Of a stretch of 64,000 nt of DNA, positions 8,840 to 18,352 are shown piece after piece. The notes beneath the pieces are model-generated. The model had not been told where the DNA came from. It saw nothing but the letters and a program-made list of their open reading frames with translations, and ran no database searches. Made by a program: the position numbers and the translations under genes. The stretch comes from Candidatus Francisella endociliophora (GTDB lineage Bacteria; Pseudomonadota; Gammaproteobacteria; Francisellales; Francisellaceae), in NCBI RefSeq assembly GCF_000764555.1, contig NZ_CP009574.1, positions 1,736,001 to 1,800,000 on the forward strand. Reading direction: 5' to 3'. How positions within the stretch are numbered: position 1 is the stretch's first letter; every line of letters begins with the position of its first letter.

Positions 8840-10296
8840 ATGAAAGAAGTTGTGATAAAAAATATAATCAAATCTAGTGGTGTCAGAGGGCTTGTATCAG
8901 CTATGACTGATAAAATTTGCTGGCTGTATACTAAACATTTATTCAGTTTCTAGAGCAAAAATATTCGATTGCTAAAGGCACAAAGGTTGCTATAGCACAT
9001 GATCTGCGTGATAGTAGTCCTAGAATTACAAAAGCAGTTGTTAAAGCGGTTATGGATAGTGGTTATGAGCCTGTGTATTGTGGTCAGATACCATCACCAG
9101 CTGTGATGTTGTATGGTGTATCTAATCAGATACCATCAGTCATGGTCACGGGTAGCCATATCCCAGAAAGAAATGGTATTAAGTTTAATACTCCTTATGG
9201 TGAAGTTCTTAAGGAAGATGAAGAACTGATTATTAGCCAGACTGTTGCTATTGGTGATAATACTTTTGATGAAAATAATATGCTTTTGTAAGAGGTAGAG
9301 CTCCCTAAGGTCTCTAACCTGGCATATAAGCAATATGTAAATAGGTATTTAGATTTTTTCCTGCAAGGTTGCTTGTCAGGTAAGACTATAGGATTATATC
9401 AACACTCATCTGTAGGGCGAGAGATAATCAAAGAAATTTTAGAGAAGCTTGGAGCAAAAGTTATACTGCTGGGTTATTCTAAAAAATTTATATCGGTTGA
9501 TACTGAAGCAATTCGCCAAGAGGATATTAAATTTGCAAAGCAGTGGGCAAGTGAGTATGAGATAGATAGTATAGTCTCAACTGATGGTGATGCAGATGGA
9601 CCGTTGGTTAGTGATGAGTATGGTATTGGCTAAAGGGAGATATTTTGGGTGTTTTGACAGCGAAGTATTTAGGTGCGAAAAATGTTGTAACTTCCGTAAG
9701 TAGTAATACTACGGTTGAGAAAACTAATTACTTTATGGATGTAACCAGAACGAAAATAGGCCCTCCCTATGTAATTGCTGCAATGAATGAGCTACTTTCT
9801 AGTAATCAGGAAGCTGTTGCTGGGGATGAGGCAAATGGTGGATTTCTTTTAGCTAGTGATATATCTAGAGATGATAAAACTCTAAAAGCGTTAGCTACAA
9901 GAGGTGCTGTAATTCCAATGCTTGCGGTAATGATGTTATCTATCAACTCTAATAAAAAAGTTTCTGAACTTTTACAAGATCTACCGTCGTGCTATACTTC
10001 CAGTAGTAGGATTGATGATTTTGCTACTGAGAAAAGCCAAGAGATATTAAAATCAATATTAAATGGCGAGTTGAAGCTTCTAGATCAAATGATATCTGAG
10101 CATTTTGATGATAAAACGATATTAAACATATAGACGCCACAGATGATGCTAGAGTAACTCTAAAAGATCAAGATGTTGTTCATCTAAGACCTTCAGGTAA
10201 TGCTCTGAAGTTTGTTATACAGAAGCGACTAGTGAAAATAATGCTAAAGAGCTAAACAAGTGTTGTGTGAATCTGATTAATAATATTAATAATTGA
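8840..10296 (+). pseudogene. manB: Decayed manB (phosphomannomutase)
   Basis: A complete but broken phosphomannomutase can be followed from MKEVVIKNIIKSSGVRG at ATG 8840 to the TGA at 10294-10296. The phosphoserine loop (VTGSHIPERNGIKF) and the metal loop (STDGDADGPL) are still readable. A frameshift occurs near 8940. A nonsense TAA lies at 9289-9291, with the same frame open on both sides. A one-base loss lies near 9622, just before WLKGDILG. Further frameshifts fall near 10130 and in the substrate-binding region RPSGNALKF near 10200. ManB makes mannose-1-phosphate for GDP-mannose. The good preservation suggests recent inactivation. Confidence 0.9.
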
Positions 10297-10384
10297 GGAC
10301 TTTTGATTTTAATTCAGAATATTAGTTTCTGTTTTTGTGGAAATATTTATATGAGAAATTTTGTAGATATAATAAATTTAGAGC

Positions 10385-11647
10385 TTAAATAGCACCTCTT
10401 TTCATAGTCTCAAAAAACTCTTCATTAGTTAATGATCCTTTCATTTTTTCTGTAAGGAATTCCATAGCCTGTACATCTTCCATACTACCAAGAATCTTAC
10501 GCAACACCCATAGTTTTTGAAGCTCTTCTGAAGTTGTAAGAAGCTCTTCTCTACGTGTACCAGATCTGTCGAAGCTAATAGCAGGGAACACACGGCGCTC
10601 AGCAATCTTACGATCAAGATGAAGTTCCATGTTACCAGTACCTTTAAACTCCTCAAAGATAACTTCATCCATTTTAGAGCCTGTTTCTACAAGAGCTGTT
10701 GCAATGATTGTCAGACTACCACCTTCAGCAGTATTACGAGCAGCACCAAAGAATCGTTTAGGTTTTTGAAGAGCATTTGCCTCAACACCACCAGATAGTA
10801 CACGACCTGAGGCTGGAGATACTGTGTTGTATGCACGAGCTAGTCTTGTGATTGAATCTAGTAGAATAACTACATCCTGCTTATGTTCAACAAGTCTTTT
10901 AGCCTTTTCGATTACAATCTCAGCTAGTTGAACATGGCGAGCAGCTGGTTCATCAAAAGTAGATGCTACAACTTCACCACGCACAGAGCGTTGCATTTCT
11001 GTAACTTCCTCTGGACGCTCATCGATTAGTAACATAATTAGATTACACTCTGGATGGTTTTTAGCAATTGATGTTGCAATATTTTGCATCATAATTGTTT
11101 TACCTGTTTTTGGAGGTGCAACGATCAAACCACGTTGACCTTTACCAAATGGGGCTGCTAGATCTATAACTCTAGCTGTAATGTCCTCATTTGAGCCATT
11201 ACCTATTTCCATGGTTAGCCTTTCTTTAGCATACTCAGGAGTTAGATTTTCAAATAAGATTTTCTTTCTAGCTAGTTCTGGAGAATCAAAGTTAACACTG
11301 TCAATATGCTTAACTGCAAAGTATTTCTCATTATCACGAGGAGGGCGAATCTTCCCAACGATGCTATCACCAGTTCTTAGGTTTAGTTTTCTAATAAAAG
11401 CAGGTGAAACATAAATATCATCGGGAGATGCAAAGTATGAGCTATCAGAAGACCTTAAGAAACCATAACCATCTTGTAAAACTTCTAAAATGCCTTCGCC
11501 GTAAATATCTTCACCTTTATCAGCATGATATTTTAAGATTGAGAAAATAAGCTCTTGCTTTCTTGCACGAAGTGATTCAAGGTCTAGACTTTGAGCTATG
11601 TCCATTAGCTCATTAACAGATTTATACTTTAATTCATTTAAATTCAT
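10385..11647 (-). CDS. rho: Transcription termination factor Rho
   Basis: Rho is the hexameric RNA-dependent ATPase that terminates transcription in the cytoplasm. The protein is 420 residues, the usual length. It has the N-terminal RNA-binding domain ([21 protein letters not shown]), Walker A APPKTGKT near residues 175-184, and the conserved [26 protein letters not shown] and [21 protein letters not shown] blocks. The start codon has a short upstream gap to trxA (36 bases), so trxA-rho is probably one transcript, an arrangement common in gammaproteobacteria. No clear intrinsic terminator follows on the minus strand. Confidence 0.98.
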   Translation of the reverse strand: MNLNELKYKSVNELMDIAQSLDLESLRARKQELIFSILKYHADKGEDIYGEGILEVLQDGYGFLRSSDSSYFASPDDIYVSPAFIRKLNLRTGDSIVGKIRPPRDNEKYFAVKHIDSVNFDSPELARKKILFENLTPEYAKERLTMEIGNGSNEDITARVIDLAAPFGKGQRGLIVAPPKTGKTIMMQNIATSIAKNHPECNLIMLLIDERPEEVTEMQRSVRGEVVASTFDEPAARHVQLAEIVIEKAKRLVEHKQDVVILLDSITRLARAYNTVSPASGRVLSGGVEANALQKPKRFFGAARNTAEGGSLTIIATALVETGSKMDEVIFEEFKGTGNMELHLDRKIAERRVFPAISFDRSGTRREELLTTSEELQKLWVLRKILGSMEDVQAMEFLTEKMKGSLTNEEFFETMKRGAI

Positions 11648-11683
11648 TAGTGTTCTCTTATAAAGATATGTTGATATAACTAA

Positions 11684-12007
11684 TTATAGATATTTATCTA
11701 CGATTGAGATTAATTGAGACTTTTGTACTACACCGACTTTAGTTTCTTTGTTTTCACCATCTTTAAAAACCATAATTGTAGGCACGCCACGTACACCAAA
11801 CTTTTGTGCAACTTCTTCATTATCATCAATATTAAGCTTACAAATTTTTACTTGGTCATCGTAGTGATTAGCTACTTGCTCAAGTATTGGTGAAAGCATT
11901 TTACAAGGACCACACCAAGGTGCCCAAAAGTCTAATACTACTGGAATATTGCTATTTAGTACTTCAGCTTCGAACTGGCTATCTGATATATCGATACATT
12001 TTGACAT
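11684..12007 (-). CDS. trxA: Thioredoxin
   Basis: Thioredoxin is the small cytoplasmic dithiol reductant that keeps protein cysteines reduced. The 107-residue protein carries the unaltered active site WCGPC at residues 31-35 and the conserved cis-proline segment GVRGVPTIMVF near 73-83. The start is preceded by AAAGGA about 11 bases upstream. It is divergent from ppx, and the 195-base region between the two holds both promoters. It lies directly upstream of rho on the same strand. Confidence 0.98.
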   Translation of the reverse strand: MSKCIDISDSQFEAEVLNSNIPVVLDFWAPWCGPCKMLSPILEQVANHYDDQVKICKLNIDDNEEVAQKFGVRGVPTIMVFKDGENKETKVGVVQKSQLISIVDKYL

Positions 12008-12050
12008 GCTTTGATTTTTCCTTTAAGTTTTGATTTTTTAAAACTGAATG

Positions 12051-12066
12051 GGCAGGCTTTTCTGCC
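12051..12066 (-). promoter_or_regulatory. Small GC-rich hairpin in the trxA leader
   Basis: GGCAG (12051-12055) and CTGCC (12062-12066) are perfect inverted repeats separated by 6 bases, about 45 bases upstream of the trxA start. It is the only G+C-rich structure in this AT-rich spacer. It could be a leader hairpin, a remnant of a terminator or an operator. There is no T run on the minus strand directly after it. Confidence 0.3.
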
Positions 12067-12164
12067 TCTATTTGATAATTTTAAGAAGTTAAACTAATTG
12101 TTAATTATTATAAACAAAAAAACTTCTTAGACAAATTTTTTTAGCTATTTTAGATATATTTTTT

Positions 12165-12170
12165 TATAAT
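12165..12170 (+). promoter_or_regulatory. -10 box of the ppx-rarA promoter
   Basis: A perfect TATAAT lies 33 bases upstream of the ppx start codon. No convincing -35 hexamer is seen 16-18 bases upstream, so the -10 call rests on the hexamer and its position only. Confidence 0.45.
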
Positions 12171-12202
12171 GGGAGTTAGTTTAAAAAAGAAGATTTGTTT
12201 AT

Positions 12203-13129
12203 ATGTCAAAGATAGTTGCAACGGTAGATCTTGGGTCAAATAGTTTTCACATGCTAATAAGTGAAATTAAGCCTGATGGGGAGGTTGTAACATTATCAAA
12301 GCAAAAACAAAAAGTTCAGCTTAGAGCTGGTTTAAATAATAATCTAACAATAAGTAAAGATGTTCAAGAAAAAGCTATACAGTGTTTAGAGTTTTTTGCA
12401 AAAGAAATAGATAAGTATCATGTTGAATATGTAAAAGCTGTTGGGACATATACACTCAGGAAAGCTAAGAATCATATCAAAAGCTTTAAAAAGAAGTTAG
12501 ACAAGGCACTTGGAACTAAAATTAAGATTATTTCAGGTCCAGAAGAAGCTCGCCTTGTTTATGTTGGGGCTAGAGATAATCATGATATTAAGAAAAAAAC
12601 ATTAGTTATAGATATTGGTGGAGGTTCTACGGAGTTTGTAATTGGCAGAGGCGATAAAATACTTGTTGCTCGTAGTTTAGATATGGGTTGTGTTGGTATG
12701 CAAAAAGATTGTTTTAAAAATGAGAAACTTGATTTTGCAAATTTTCATGCTGCGGCTTCTAAAGCAAAGCAGGTTCTTGAGCCTATATTATCTAAATATA
12801 AGAAAATAGGTTGGAATAATGTATTAGGATCTTCTGGAACTATTATCTCAGTTAATAATATATGTCAGAGACTCACTGGTCGAAGTACTATAACTAAAGA
12901 ATTTTTGAATGATTTGATAACCATGATGATGGATAAGCGAGAAGTTGAGCATATTCGTTTTGAAGGCTTAAGAGAAGATAGAGAGAGTGTTTTAGCTGGT
13001 GGTGTGGCAATTTTGTATGCGATATTTGACTGTCTTGGAATTTCTGAGATGAAACTATCAAATGGCGCTGTGCGTGAAGGTATGCTTTATGAGCTTGTTA
13101 AAAGTAAGTATAAGATAACAATTCAATGA
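12203..13129 (+). CDS. ppx: Exopolyphosphatase / guanosine pentaphosphatase (Ppx/GppA)
   Basis: The family hydrolyses inorganic polyphosphate or pppGpp in the cytoplasm. The actin-like ATPase fold signatures are present: ATVDLGSNSFHMLI at residues 6-19 and VIDIGGGSTEFVIG near 140-153. At 308 residues it is the short form, lacking the extra C-terminal HD-like domains of the roughly 500-residue enteric enzymes. Ppx and GppA cannot be separated by motif alone. The stop overlaps the rarA start (ATGA), so the two are coupled. Confidence 0.9.
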   Translation: MSKIVATVDLGSNSFHMLISEIKPDGEVVTLSKQKQKVQLRAGLNNNLTISKDVQEKAIQCLEFFAKEIDKYHVEYVKAVGTYTLRKAKNHIKSFKKKLDKALGTKIKIISGPEEARLVYVGARDNHDIKKKTLVIDIGGGSTEFVIGRGDKILVARSLDMGCVGMQKDCFKNEKLDFANFHAAASKAKQVLEPILSKYKKIGWNNVLGSSGTIISVNNICQRLTGRSTITKEFLNDLITMMMDKREVEHIRFEGLREDRESVLAGGVAILYAIFDCLGISEMKLSNGAVREGMLYELVKSKYKITIQ

Positions 13130-14367
13130 AATATATTCCATTAGCTGCTAGAGTAAGACCTAAAAAGGTTGATGATATAATAGGTCAAGAACATCTCCTA
13201 TCAGGAAATGGCGCTTTAAAAAGAATAATAGCTAGTGATGGTATTTGCTCTATGGTTTTATGTGGTAAGCCAGGAGTTGGTAAAACTACACTGGCACGAA
13301 TTATAGCGGGTTCTAAAGATTTAGAGTTTTTTGAGCTATCAGCAGTAGATTCTGGTGTTAAAGAAGTTAAAAAACTGATTGTGGATAATCAACATTTAGA
13401 TAGTTTTGTATTGTTTTTAGATGAGATTCATCGCTTTAATAAATCACAACAAGATTTGCTTTTACCGTATGTTGAATCTGGAAAGATTGTTTTGATTGGA
13501 GCTACGACTGAAAACCCGACATATTATTTGAATAATGCCTTAGTTTCACGTCTTTTCGTTTTAAGACTTAAAAGGTTAAGTATTACTGGAACTAGAGTTT
13601 TAATTCAAAGAGCTTTATTGCAAGATGAAATTCTAGCAAAATATACTTTTGAAATAGAAGATGGCTTATATAGTGCTATTCATAATTATAGTGAAGGCGA
13701 TTGTCGTAAGATTTTAAATCTTCTTGAAAGAATGTTTTTGATAAGTGATAAAGAAGATAATATTATCCTGAATAAGGATCTGTTTGATCAAGCTGTAGGT
13801 GAAGCATCTCGAGATTTTCATCGTGAGGGTAAAGAATTCTATGAGCAACTTTCAGCTTTTCATAAATCTGTTAGAGGAACAGATCCTGATGCAGCTATTT
13901 TTTGGTTAAGTGTGATGCTAGATAATGGTGTTGATCCTTTGGTTATCGCTAGAAGAATGCTGTGTATAGCATCAGAAGATATTGGCAATGCTGATCCACA
14001 AGCTTTAAGAGTTGCGATAGATGCTTGGAATGCTTATGAGAAGTTAGGCCTTCCAGAGGGGAGATTAGTACTATCACAAGCAGCTATTTATTTGACAGTA
14101 GCTCCAAAAAGTAATGCTTGCTATAGTGCTTTAGCAGAAGCACAGCAGGTAGCTAAGAATATTGGCCATATAGAGGTTCCACAACATCTAAAAAATTATA
14201 AAGATAGTAATTATTTATATCCGCATAATTATCCAAATTCATATGTGAATCAGCAATACTTACCTGATAATTTAAAACAAAGATTTTATAATCCTAGTGG
14301 ATCTGGTTTTGAAAGTAAGATTAAAGTAAAGCTTGATAGTATTTCTAAAATAAGAAGTAATAATTAA
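13126..14367 (+). CDS. rarA: Replication-associated recombination protein RarA (MgsA), AAA+ ATPase
   Basis: RarA is a clamp-loader-like AAA+ ATPase acting at stalled replication forks. The 413-residue protein shows Walker [11 protein letters not shown] near residues 46-55, Walker [16 protein letters not shown] near 97-111 and the sensor GATTENP. The C-terminal family region contains the conserved [12 protein letters not shown] and [19 protein letters not shown] blocks. It follows ppx with a 4-base overlap, which suggests translation coupling. It is full length with no oddities. Confidence 0.95.
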   Translation: MKYIPLAARVRPKKVDDIIGQEHLLSGNGALKRIIASDGICSMVLCGKPGVGKTTLARIIAGSKDLEFFELSAVDSGVKEVKKLIVDNQHLDSFVLFLDEIHRFNKSQQDLLLPYVESGKIVLIGATTENPTYYLNNALVSRLFVLRLKRLSITGTRVLIQRALLQDEILAKYTFEIEDGLYSAIHNYSEGDCRKILNLLERMFLISDKEDNIILNKDLFDQAVGEASRDFHREGKEFYEQLSAFHKSVRGTDPDAAIFWLSVMLDNGVDPLVIARRMLCIASEDIGNADPQALRVAIDAWNAYEKLGLPEGRLVLSQAAIYLTVAPKSNACYSALAEAQQVAKNIGHIEVPQHLKNYKDSNYLYPHNYPNSYVNQQYLPDNLKQRFYNPSGSGFESKIKVKLDSISKIRSNN

Positions 14368-14393
14368 TCTATTAAAATTTGATATTTGTATGT

Positions 14394-14399
14394 TATAAT
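14394..14399 (+). promoter_or_regulatory. -10 box of the rpoA2 promoter
   Basis: A perfect TATAAT stands 51 bases before the rpoA2 start in the gap after rarA. It implies that rpoA2 has its own promoter. The -35 region (around 14371) is AT-rich without a clear consensus. Confidence 0.4.
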
Positions 14400-14450
14400 C
14401 TTTGGAATTAAATTATATCTAATAAAATATAACTAGGTTTTAAAATAGCT

Positions 14451-15407
14451 ATGGCACTAGAAAATTTACTACATCCTACTAATATAAAAATTGATGACTA
14501 TGCTAAAAATGCTACCAAGTTTTCTTTTGAAGCACTTGAGAGAGGTGTTGGTTATACTCTTGGCTATGCACTAAAGCAAACTATGCTTTATTCTGTAAGT
14601 GGTGCATGTATTACTAGTATTAAAATTAATGATGGAAAAGTTGCATCTTTAGAGGATGTAATTCCATGTGACGAAACAGTCGCTGATATTATTTTAAATG
14701 TTAAAGCACTTCCTGTAACTTTGGCAGAAGGTGTTGAGACAGGAACTATTACTTTTGAACTTTCTGGTTCTGAAGAAGAAATATTTTCTGAAGAGGCAAA
14801 ACTTTCTGAAGGTTTAGAAATTACTGAAGAAGTGTTTATTTGTAGCTATAATGGCGGCAAAAAATTAAAAATAGAAGCTAAAGTAGAAAAAGGTACTGGT
14901 TATAGACAAACTGTTGAAAACTTTAAAGATGGTGAGTTTTTGCTAGATGCCACTTTCTCTCCAGTTACTTTCTGTGAGTTTGAGATTAAAGATGCTCGTG
15001 TAGGTAGAAGAACTGACCTTGATCAGCTTCGTCTAGATATCAAAACAAATGGAAATGTTACTTGTGAAGAGGCTCTTAGACTAGCAGCAACTAAGATTCA
15101 GAATCAATTAAGAAATATAGTAGATGTTGAAGAAATCAATAAAGGCATATTTGTTGAAGATCCAACTAAAGATATTGATCCTATTTTATTGAAGCATGTT
15201 GAAGAGTTGAATTTAACAGCTAGATCTTCTAACTGTCTAAAAGCAGTAAATATCAGATTTATTGGTGAGCTTGTTCAAAAAACTGAAAACGAACTTCTGA
15301 AAGCACCAAACTTTGGTAAAAAATCATTAACAGAAATCAAAGACAAGCTTTCTGAGCTTGGATTATCTTTAGGTACAGCTATCGACAATTGGCCTGAAGA
15401 TCTATAG
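14451..15407 (+). CDS. rpoA2: RNA polymerase alpha subunit, second (stand-alone) copy
   Basis: The 318-residue alpha subunit has an N-terminal dimerisation domain and a well-kept C-terminal domain. The C-terminal block ([20 protein letters not shown], then [14 protein letters not shown]) matches the DNA- and activator-binding alphaCTD. The gene is outside any ribosomal protein operon, whereas ordinary rpoA lies between rpsD and rplQ. Francisella is known to carry two different alpha subunits, and this placement fits the second one. The N-terminus is less conserved than the CTD ([20 protein letters not shown]). It probably forms heterodimers with the main alpha and so alters promoter or activator use. 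Confidence 0.93.
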   Translation: MALENLLHPTNIKIDDYAKNATKFSFEALERGVGYTLGYALKQTMLYSVSGACITSIKINDGKVASLEDVIPCDETVADIILNVKALPVTLAEGVETGTITFELSGSEEEIFSEEAKLSEGLEITEEVFICSYNGGKKLKIEAKVEKGTGYRQTVENFKDGEFLLDATFSPVTFCEFEIKDARVGRRTDLDQLRLDIKTNGNVTCEEALRLAATKIQNQLRNIVDVEEINKGIFVEDPTKDIDPILLKHVEELNLTARSSNCLKAVNIRFIGELVQKTENELLKAPNFGKKSLTEIKDKLSELGLSLGTAIDNWPEDL

Positions 15408-15422
15408 AATATATCTACTCTT

Positions 15423-15509
15423 GCCGGAGTGGTGAAATTGGTAGACGCGCCGGATTCAAAATCCGGTTCTGGCAACAGAGTGCCGGTTCGAGTCCGGCCT
15501 CCGGCACCA
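15423..15509 (+). tRNA. tRNA-Leu (anticodon CAA)
   Basis: The 87-base gene has the acceptor pair GCCGGAG/CTCCGGC and encoded CCA. The anticodon loop ATTCAAAAT inside a GCCGG/CCGGT-type stem reads CAA, and a long variable arm typical of leucine tRNAs precedes the T arm GGTTCGAGTCC. It decodes UUG. Confidence 0.97.
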
Positions 15510-15833
15510 TCTAATTTTTTAAAAACCCTACATTTTCAGAAGTTTAATTCCTTAAGGTCAAGAACTTAAAAAAGATGAAATAAAATCATTTTAACATTGT
15601 TATGGCTGTAATAATGATAATTATGAGAATTGATTTTATTAATATTACTTCTCTGCATTTTAAAATAAGTTATAGATATTTCTTAGTTTTCTAAGGAGTA
15701 CAGTTATTTATTTTAGAAGAATACAGAGATTATTTTGAGGTGTTTTGTTTTGCTTCCGTAGCCTTTAAAACTCTATCAGAATATATTAGAGAAGCAGCAT
15801 TTTATCTAATAACCCACTTTGCTAGAAGTTGTT
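15510..15833. other. Gene-free spacer with a Fur-box-like site
   Basis: No credible open frame is seen on either strand. A stretch at 15610-15628 matches the classical 19-base Fur consensus at 14 positions by my count, with the core ATAATGATAAT intact. No promoter or gene directly follows it on the plus strand, and the minus-strand gene here reads toward it, so its meaning is unclear. The rest is AT-rich with no repeat or strong hairpin. Confidence 0.4.
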
Positions 15834-16940
15834 TTATTTTTTCTTTGCTTTGATATGAATAACAGATGTTGGGTTATGTAATATCTTACCGGTTCTTATA
15901 CCTTTGATTGTACCTATAGCAGCTATAGTCCATGCACAGATTAGGAATGCAAATGAACCTATTGCAGCCCATTGGAAAAATGGCAGGTGAGTATGTAATG
16001 CTAACTGCGTTGTTCCTGTTACACATGTACCAACAGGGAATGTAAATGCCCACCAAGTTAGTGCGAATGGCATTTTTCTTCGAAGTGCTCTTAAAGTAAG
16101 TAAAGAGGCAATGAAGAACCATAACATAGCAAACCCCCAAACAGGTACACCATAAAGAATTGCCATTACATTCATACCTGTTGCTATTGGTTCACTAACA
16201 GTAAACAAAGCTGCGGTACCTAAAGCACCAGCGGCTGTAATTGATTGACCTAAAGGACCTAAAACAATCCATAATGTTGGAACTCGTGCACTACCTGATG
16301 TACCAGAATGAGATAAACGACTCCAGATTAGAGTTATAATTATAAGTGAAGCTACTAAACTAAGACCAAAACAAGCATACATACCATAAAGTAGGGTTTG
16401 CTGTGCATCACCATTTTCCATGTATTTAAGGAACATTGAACCAATAGTTGCCGATACCATTGGTGGAACAACTGGCATCAACCAGCCACCAAATGCAGCA
16501 TCTTCATGAACTTCATTATAAGTAAATAAACGATATGGAATGATAACTGCAGTAACAATACCACTAATAGTACCAATCCAAAAAAGTGGCCATGCTATAT
16601 TAAGCGCTAATTCTTGACCAAAAAGAGCTGGCCCTAGTAATAATGTTCCACCAGCAACAGTTAGAAATGCCATAGGAGGTGCACCAAAAAATTGAGACAT
16701 TATTGGATCATTAAATTGGCGTTTAATAATGTGAGGTTTTTTTATTGTTTGATAACCTTTAAATATAGTCATGAAGATAAGCATCGCAAATGCAATCAGC
16801 CAAACAACTGTTGCAAACCCTGTTAAATTTTTACCAATATATGGTAAGCCAACAGCAGCATTTGCAATAATGCCGGTACCCATTACAGAGGCGAACCAAT
16901 TTGGCCCCATTTCTTTTTGTAATTCAACTTGTTGATTCAT
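15834..16940 (-). CDS. TDT family transporter (TehA/Mae1/SLAC1 fold)
   Basis: The 368-residue integral membrane protein has about ten hydrophobic helices. It matches the tellurite-resistance/dicarboxylate transporter (voltage-dependent anion channel) family: MGPNWFASVMGTGIIANA at the start, GAPPMAFLTVAGGTLL in helix 3, and WWAFTFPVGTCVTGT in the late helices. Members move C4-dicarboxylates, sulfite or other anions across the inner membrane. The start has TTAGGAG upstream. Its long promoter region carries two palindromes, so it is likely a regulated single gene. The substrate cannot be assigned. Confidence 0.85.
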   Translation of the reverse strand: MNQQVELQKEMGPNWFASVMGTGIIANAAVGLPYIGKNLTGFATVVWLIAFAMLIFMTIFKGYQTIKKPHIIKRQFNDPIMSQFFGAPPMAFLTVAGGTLLLGPALFGQELALNIAWPLFWIGTISGIVTAVIIPYRLFTYNEVHEDAAFGGWLMPVVPPMVSATIGSMFLKYMENGDAQQTLLYGMYACFGLSLVASLIIITLIWSRLSHSGTSGSARVPTLWIVLGPLGQSITAAGALGTAALFTVSEPIATGMNVMAILYGVPVWGFAMLWFFIASLLTLRALRRKMPFALTWWAFTFPVGTCVTGTTQLALHTHLPFFQWAAIGSFAFLICAWTIAAIGTIKGIRTGKILHNPTSVIHIKAKKK

Positions 16941-16990
16941 GTATATAATTCTCCTAACATTAATTGAACTTAGTTAATTCTTGATTTAAT

Positions 16991-17023
16991 AATTATCGTG
17001 ATAATTACTTTTGATAATCAAAA
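16991..17023 (-). promoter_or_regulatory. Twin palindromic operator-like sites upstream of the TDT transporter
   Basis: AATTATC-GT-GATAATT (16991-17006) is a perfect inverted repeat. Two bases further, TTTTGAT-A-ATCAAAA (17009-17023) is a second perfect inverted repeat around one base. They lie 50-83 bases upstream of the start codon, inside the likely promoter. The pattern is typical of binding sites for dimeric regulators. The 17024-17210 remainder of this spacer shows nothing else recognisable. Confidence 0.5.
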
Positions 17024-17207
17024 TAGCCTAGTGATCTAGATTTCAAAAAACTCTTTTTAATAAAGTACTGAATAGAGATATGATTATAGCCATAAGCATA
17101 TGAGATTACAATGAAATGAAATTCTAATTAAGTCTTGTTTTAATGAATTTATATTATAACTATTATAAGTATAATTGATTTGAACCTGTTATAGCTTATT
17201 GAGAATT

Positions 17208-17216
17208 TGGTATAAT
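17208..17216 (+). promoter_or_regulatory. Extended -10 promoter of the tatD-cupin-tauE genes
   Basis: TGGTATAAT (17208-17216) is an extended -10 element with a perfect TATAAT, 36 bases before the tatD start. The TG motif could compensate for the lack of a clear -35 box. Confidence 0.5.
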
Positions 17217-17251
17217 ATACAAAATTATTTTAAAAAAATATAAAGCCGTTT

Positions 17252-18019
17252 ATGATTATAGATTCACATTGCCATCTTAACTATTTAAAGCTTGAAGATA
17301 CAACATTAGAACAGATCATTAAAAATGCAAAAAATGTTGGTGTTGATAAGATTGTATCAATTGCAGTGGTTTGGGATGAAATAGCTGGTATTCAAAAGAC
17401 AGCAGAAGAATTTGAAGATGTTTTCTTTTCTGTAGGTGTACATCCAAGCGAATTGGATACACATCAGCCAAGCGTTGATGAGATTATCGAAAGATCTAAT
17501 CATAGCAAATGTGTTGCTATCGGGGAGACAGGGCTAGATTATTATTATAATGGTGACGAGACAAAAAAGGCTCAAAAGATCAAGTTTGTAAATCATATGC
17601 AAGCTGCTAACGAAGTTAATAAGCCCGTTATCATACATACTCGTGCAGCCAAGCAAGATACTTTAGATATCTTAAAATCTGAAAATGTTGAAGGTTGTGG
17701 TGGTATACTGCATTGTTTTACAGAGGATTATGATATGGCTAAGCAAGCTCTAGATATGGGAATGTGTATATCATTTTCTGGTATTCTTACTTTTAAAAAT
17801 GCTAAAGATATCCAAGAAACTGCTAAAAAATTACCACTTGATAGAATTCTTATTGAAACAGATGCTCCGTATCTGACACCAGTACCATTTAGAGGTAAAC
17901 CAAATTATCCAGAATATGTCAAATATGTGGCTCAATTTTTAGCTAATTTGAAAGGTATCTCCTATGATGAAGTTGCAAAACAAACCTATCAAAATACTTG
18001 TGATGTTTTCAAAATATAG
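17252..18019 (+). CDS. TatD-family metal-dependent DNase (YcfH-like)
   Basis: The 255-residue TIM-barrel metal hydrolase has the N-terminal metal motif DSHCHLN at residues 4-10. It also carries the conserved GVHPSELD, GETGLDYYY and LIETDAPYLTP blocks that define TatD nucleases. The family acts on DNA ends in the cytoplasm and is not part of Tat export despite its name. It heads a three-gene run with a cupin and a TauE permease, with spacings of 8 and 7 bases, though no functional link to them is evident. Confidence 0.93.
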   Translation: MIIDSHCHLNYLKLEDTTLEQIIKNAKNVGVDKIVSIAVVWDEIAGIQKTAEEFEDVFFSVGVHPSELDTHQPSVDEIIERSNHSKCVAIGETGLDYYYNGDETKKAQKIKFVNHMQAANEVNKPVIIHTRAAKQDTLDILKSENVEGCGGILHCFTEDYDMAKQALDMGMCISFSGILTFKNAKDIQETAKKLPLDRILIETDAPYLTPVPFRGKPNYPEYVKYVAQFLANLKGISYDEVAKQTYQNTCDVFKI

Positions 18020-18027
18020 TTTTCATT

Positions 18028-18345
18028 ATGGCTGATAAAGTGAATGTCTTTGATATAGTTCCTAAATCTTCTGATGAGGAAATATTTACTGATTTATTGA
18101 AAAAAGATAACCTCCAGATAGAAAAAATTATCTCTTATGGTCAAGTTACTCCAATAGATCAACCATATATTCAAGATCATAATGAATGGGTTCTTATCTT
18201 AAAAGGTAGGGCAAAAGTAAAATTAGAAGATAATGGGTATACTTTAGAAGAAGGAGAATATCTGTATATTCCTAAAAACATGAAACATTGGGTTACTTAT
18301 ACATCTAATCCAACTATATGGTTAGCTATTCATTTCAAGGATTAA
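18028..18345 (+). CDS. Small single-domain cupin protein
   Basis: The 105-residue protein forms one cupin barrel. QDHNEWVLILKGRAKV (about residues 49-64) and EGEYLYIPKNMKHWV (about 77-91) are the two cupin motifs, with His/Glu/His as probable metal ligands. Such proteins are often isomerases, dioxygenases or sugar-binding regulators, and nothing here decides which. It is 8 bases after tatD and 7 bases before the TauE-like gene. Confidence 0.8.
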   Translation: MADKVNVFDIVPKSSDEEIFTDLLKKDNLQIEKIISYGQVTPIDQPYIQDHNEWVLILKGRAKVKLEDNGYTLEEGEYLYIPKNMKHWVTYTSNPTIWLAIHFKD

Positions 18346-18352
18346 AATTTAG

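Noticed and set aside
9052-10133. Three separate small genes in the manB region
   Set aside because: The frames join into one phosphomannomutase with frameshifts and a nonsense codon, so they are pieces of one pseudogene.
11181-11414. 77-codon frame opposite rho
   Set aside because: It is the antisense of the Rho RNA-binding domain; Rho is intact and strongly conserved.
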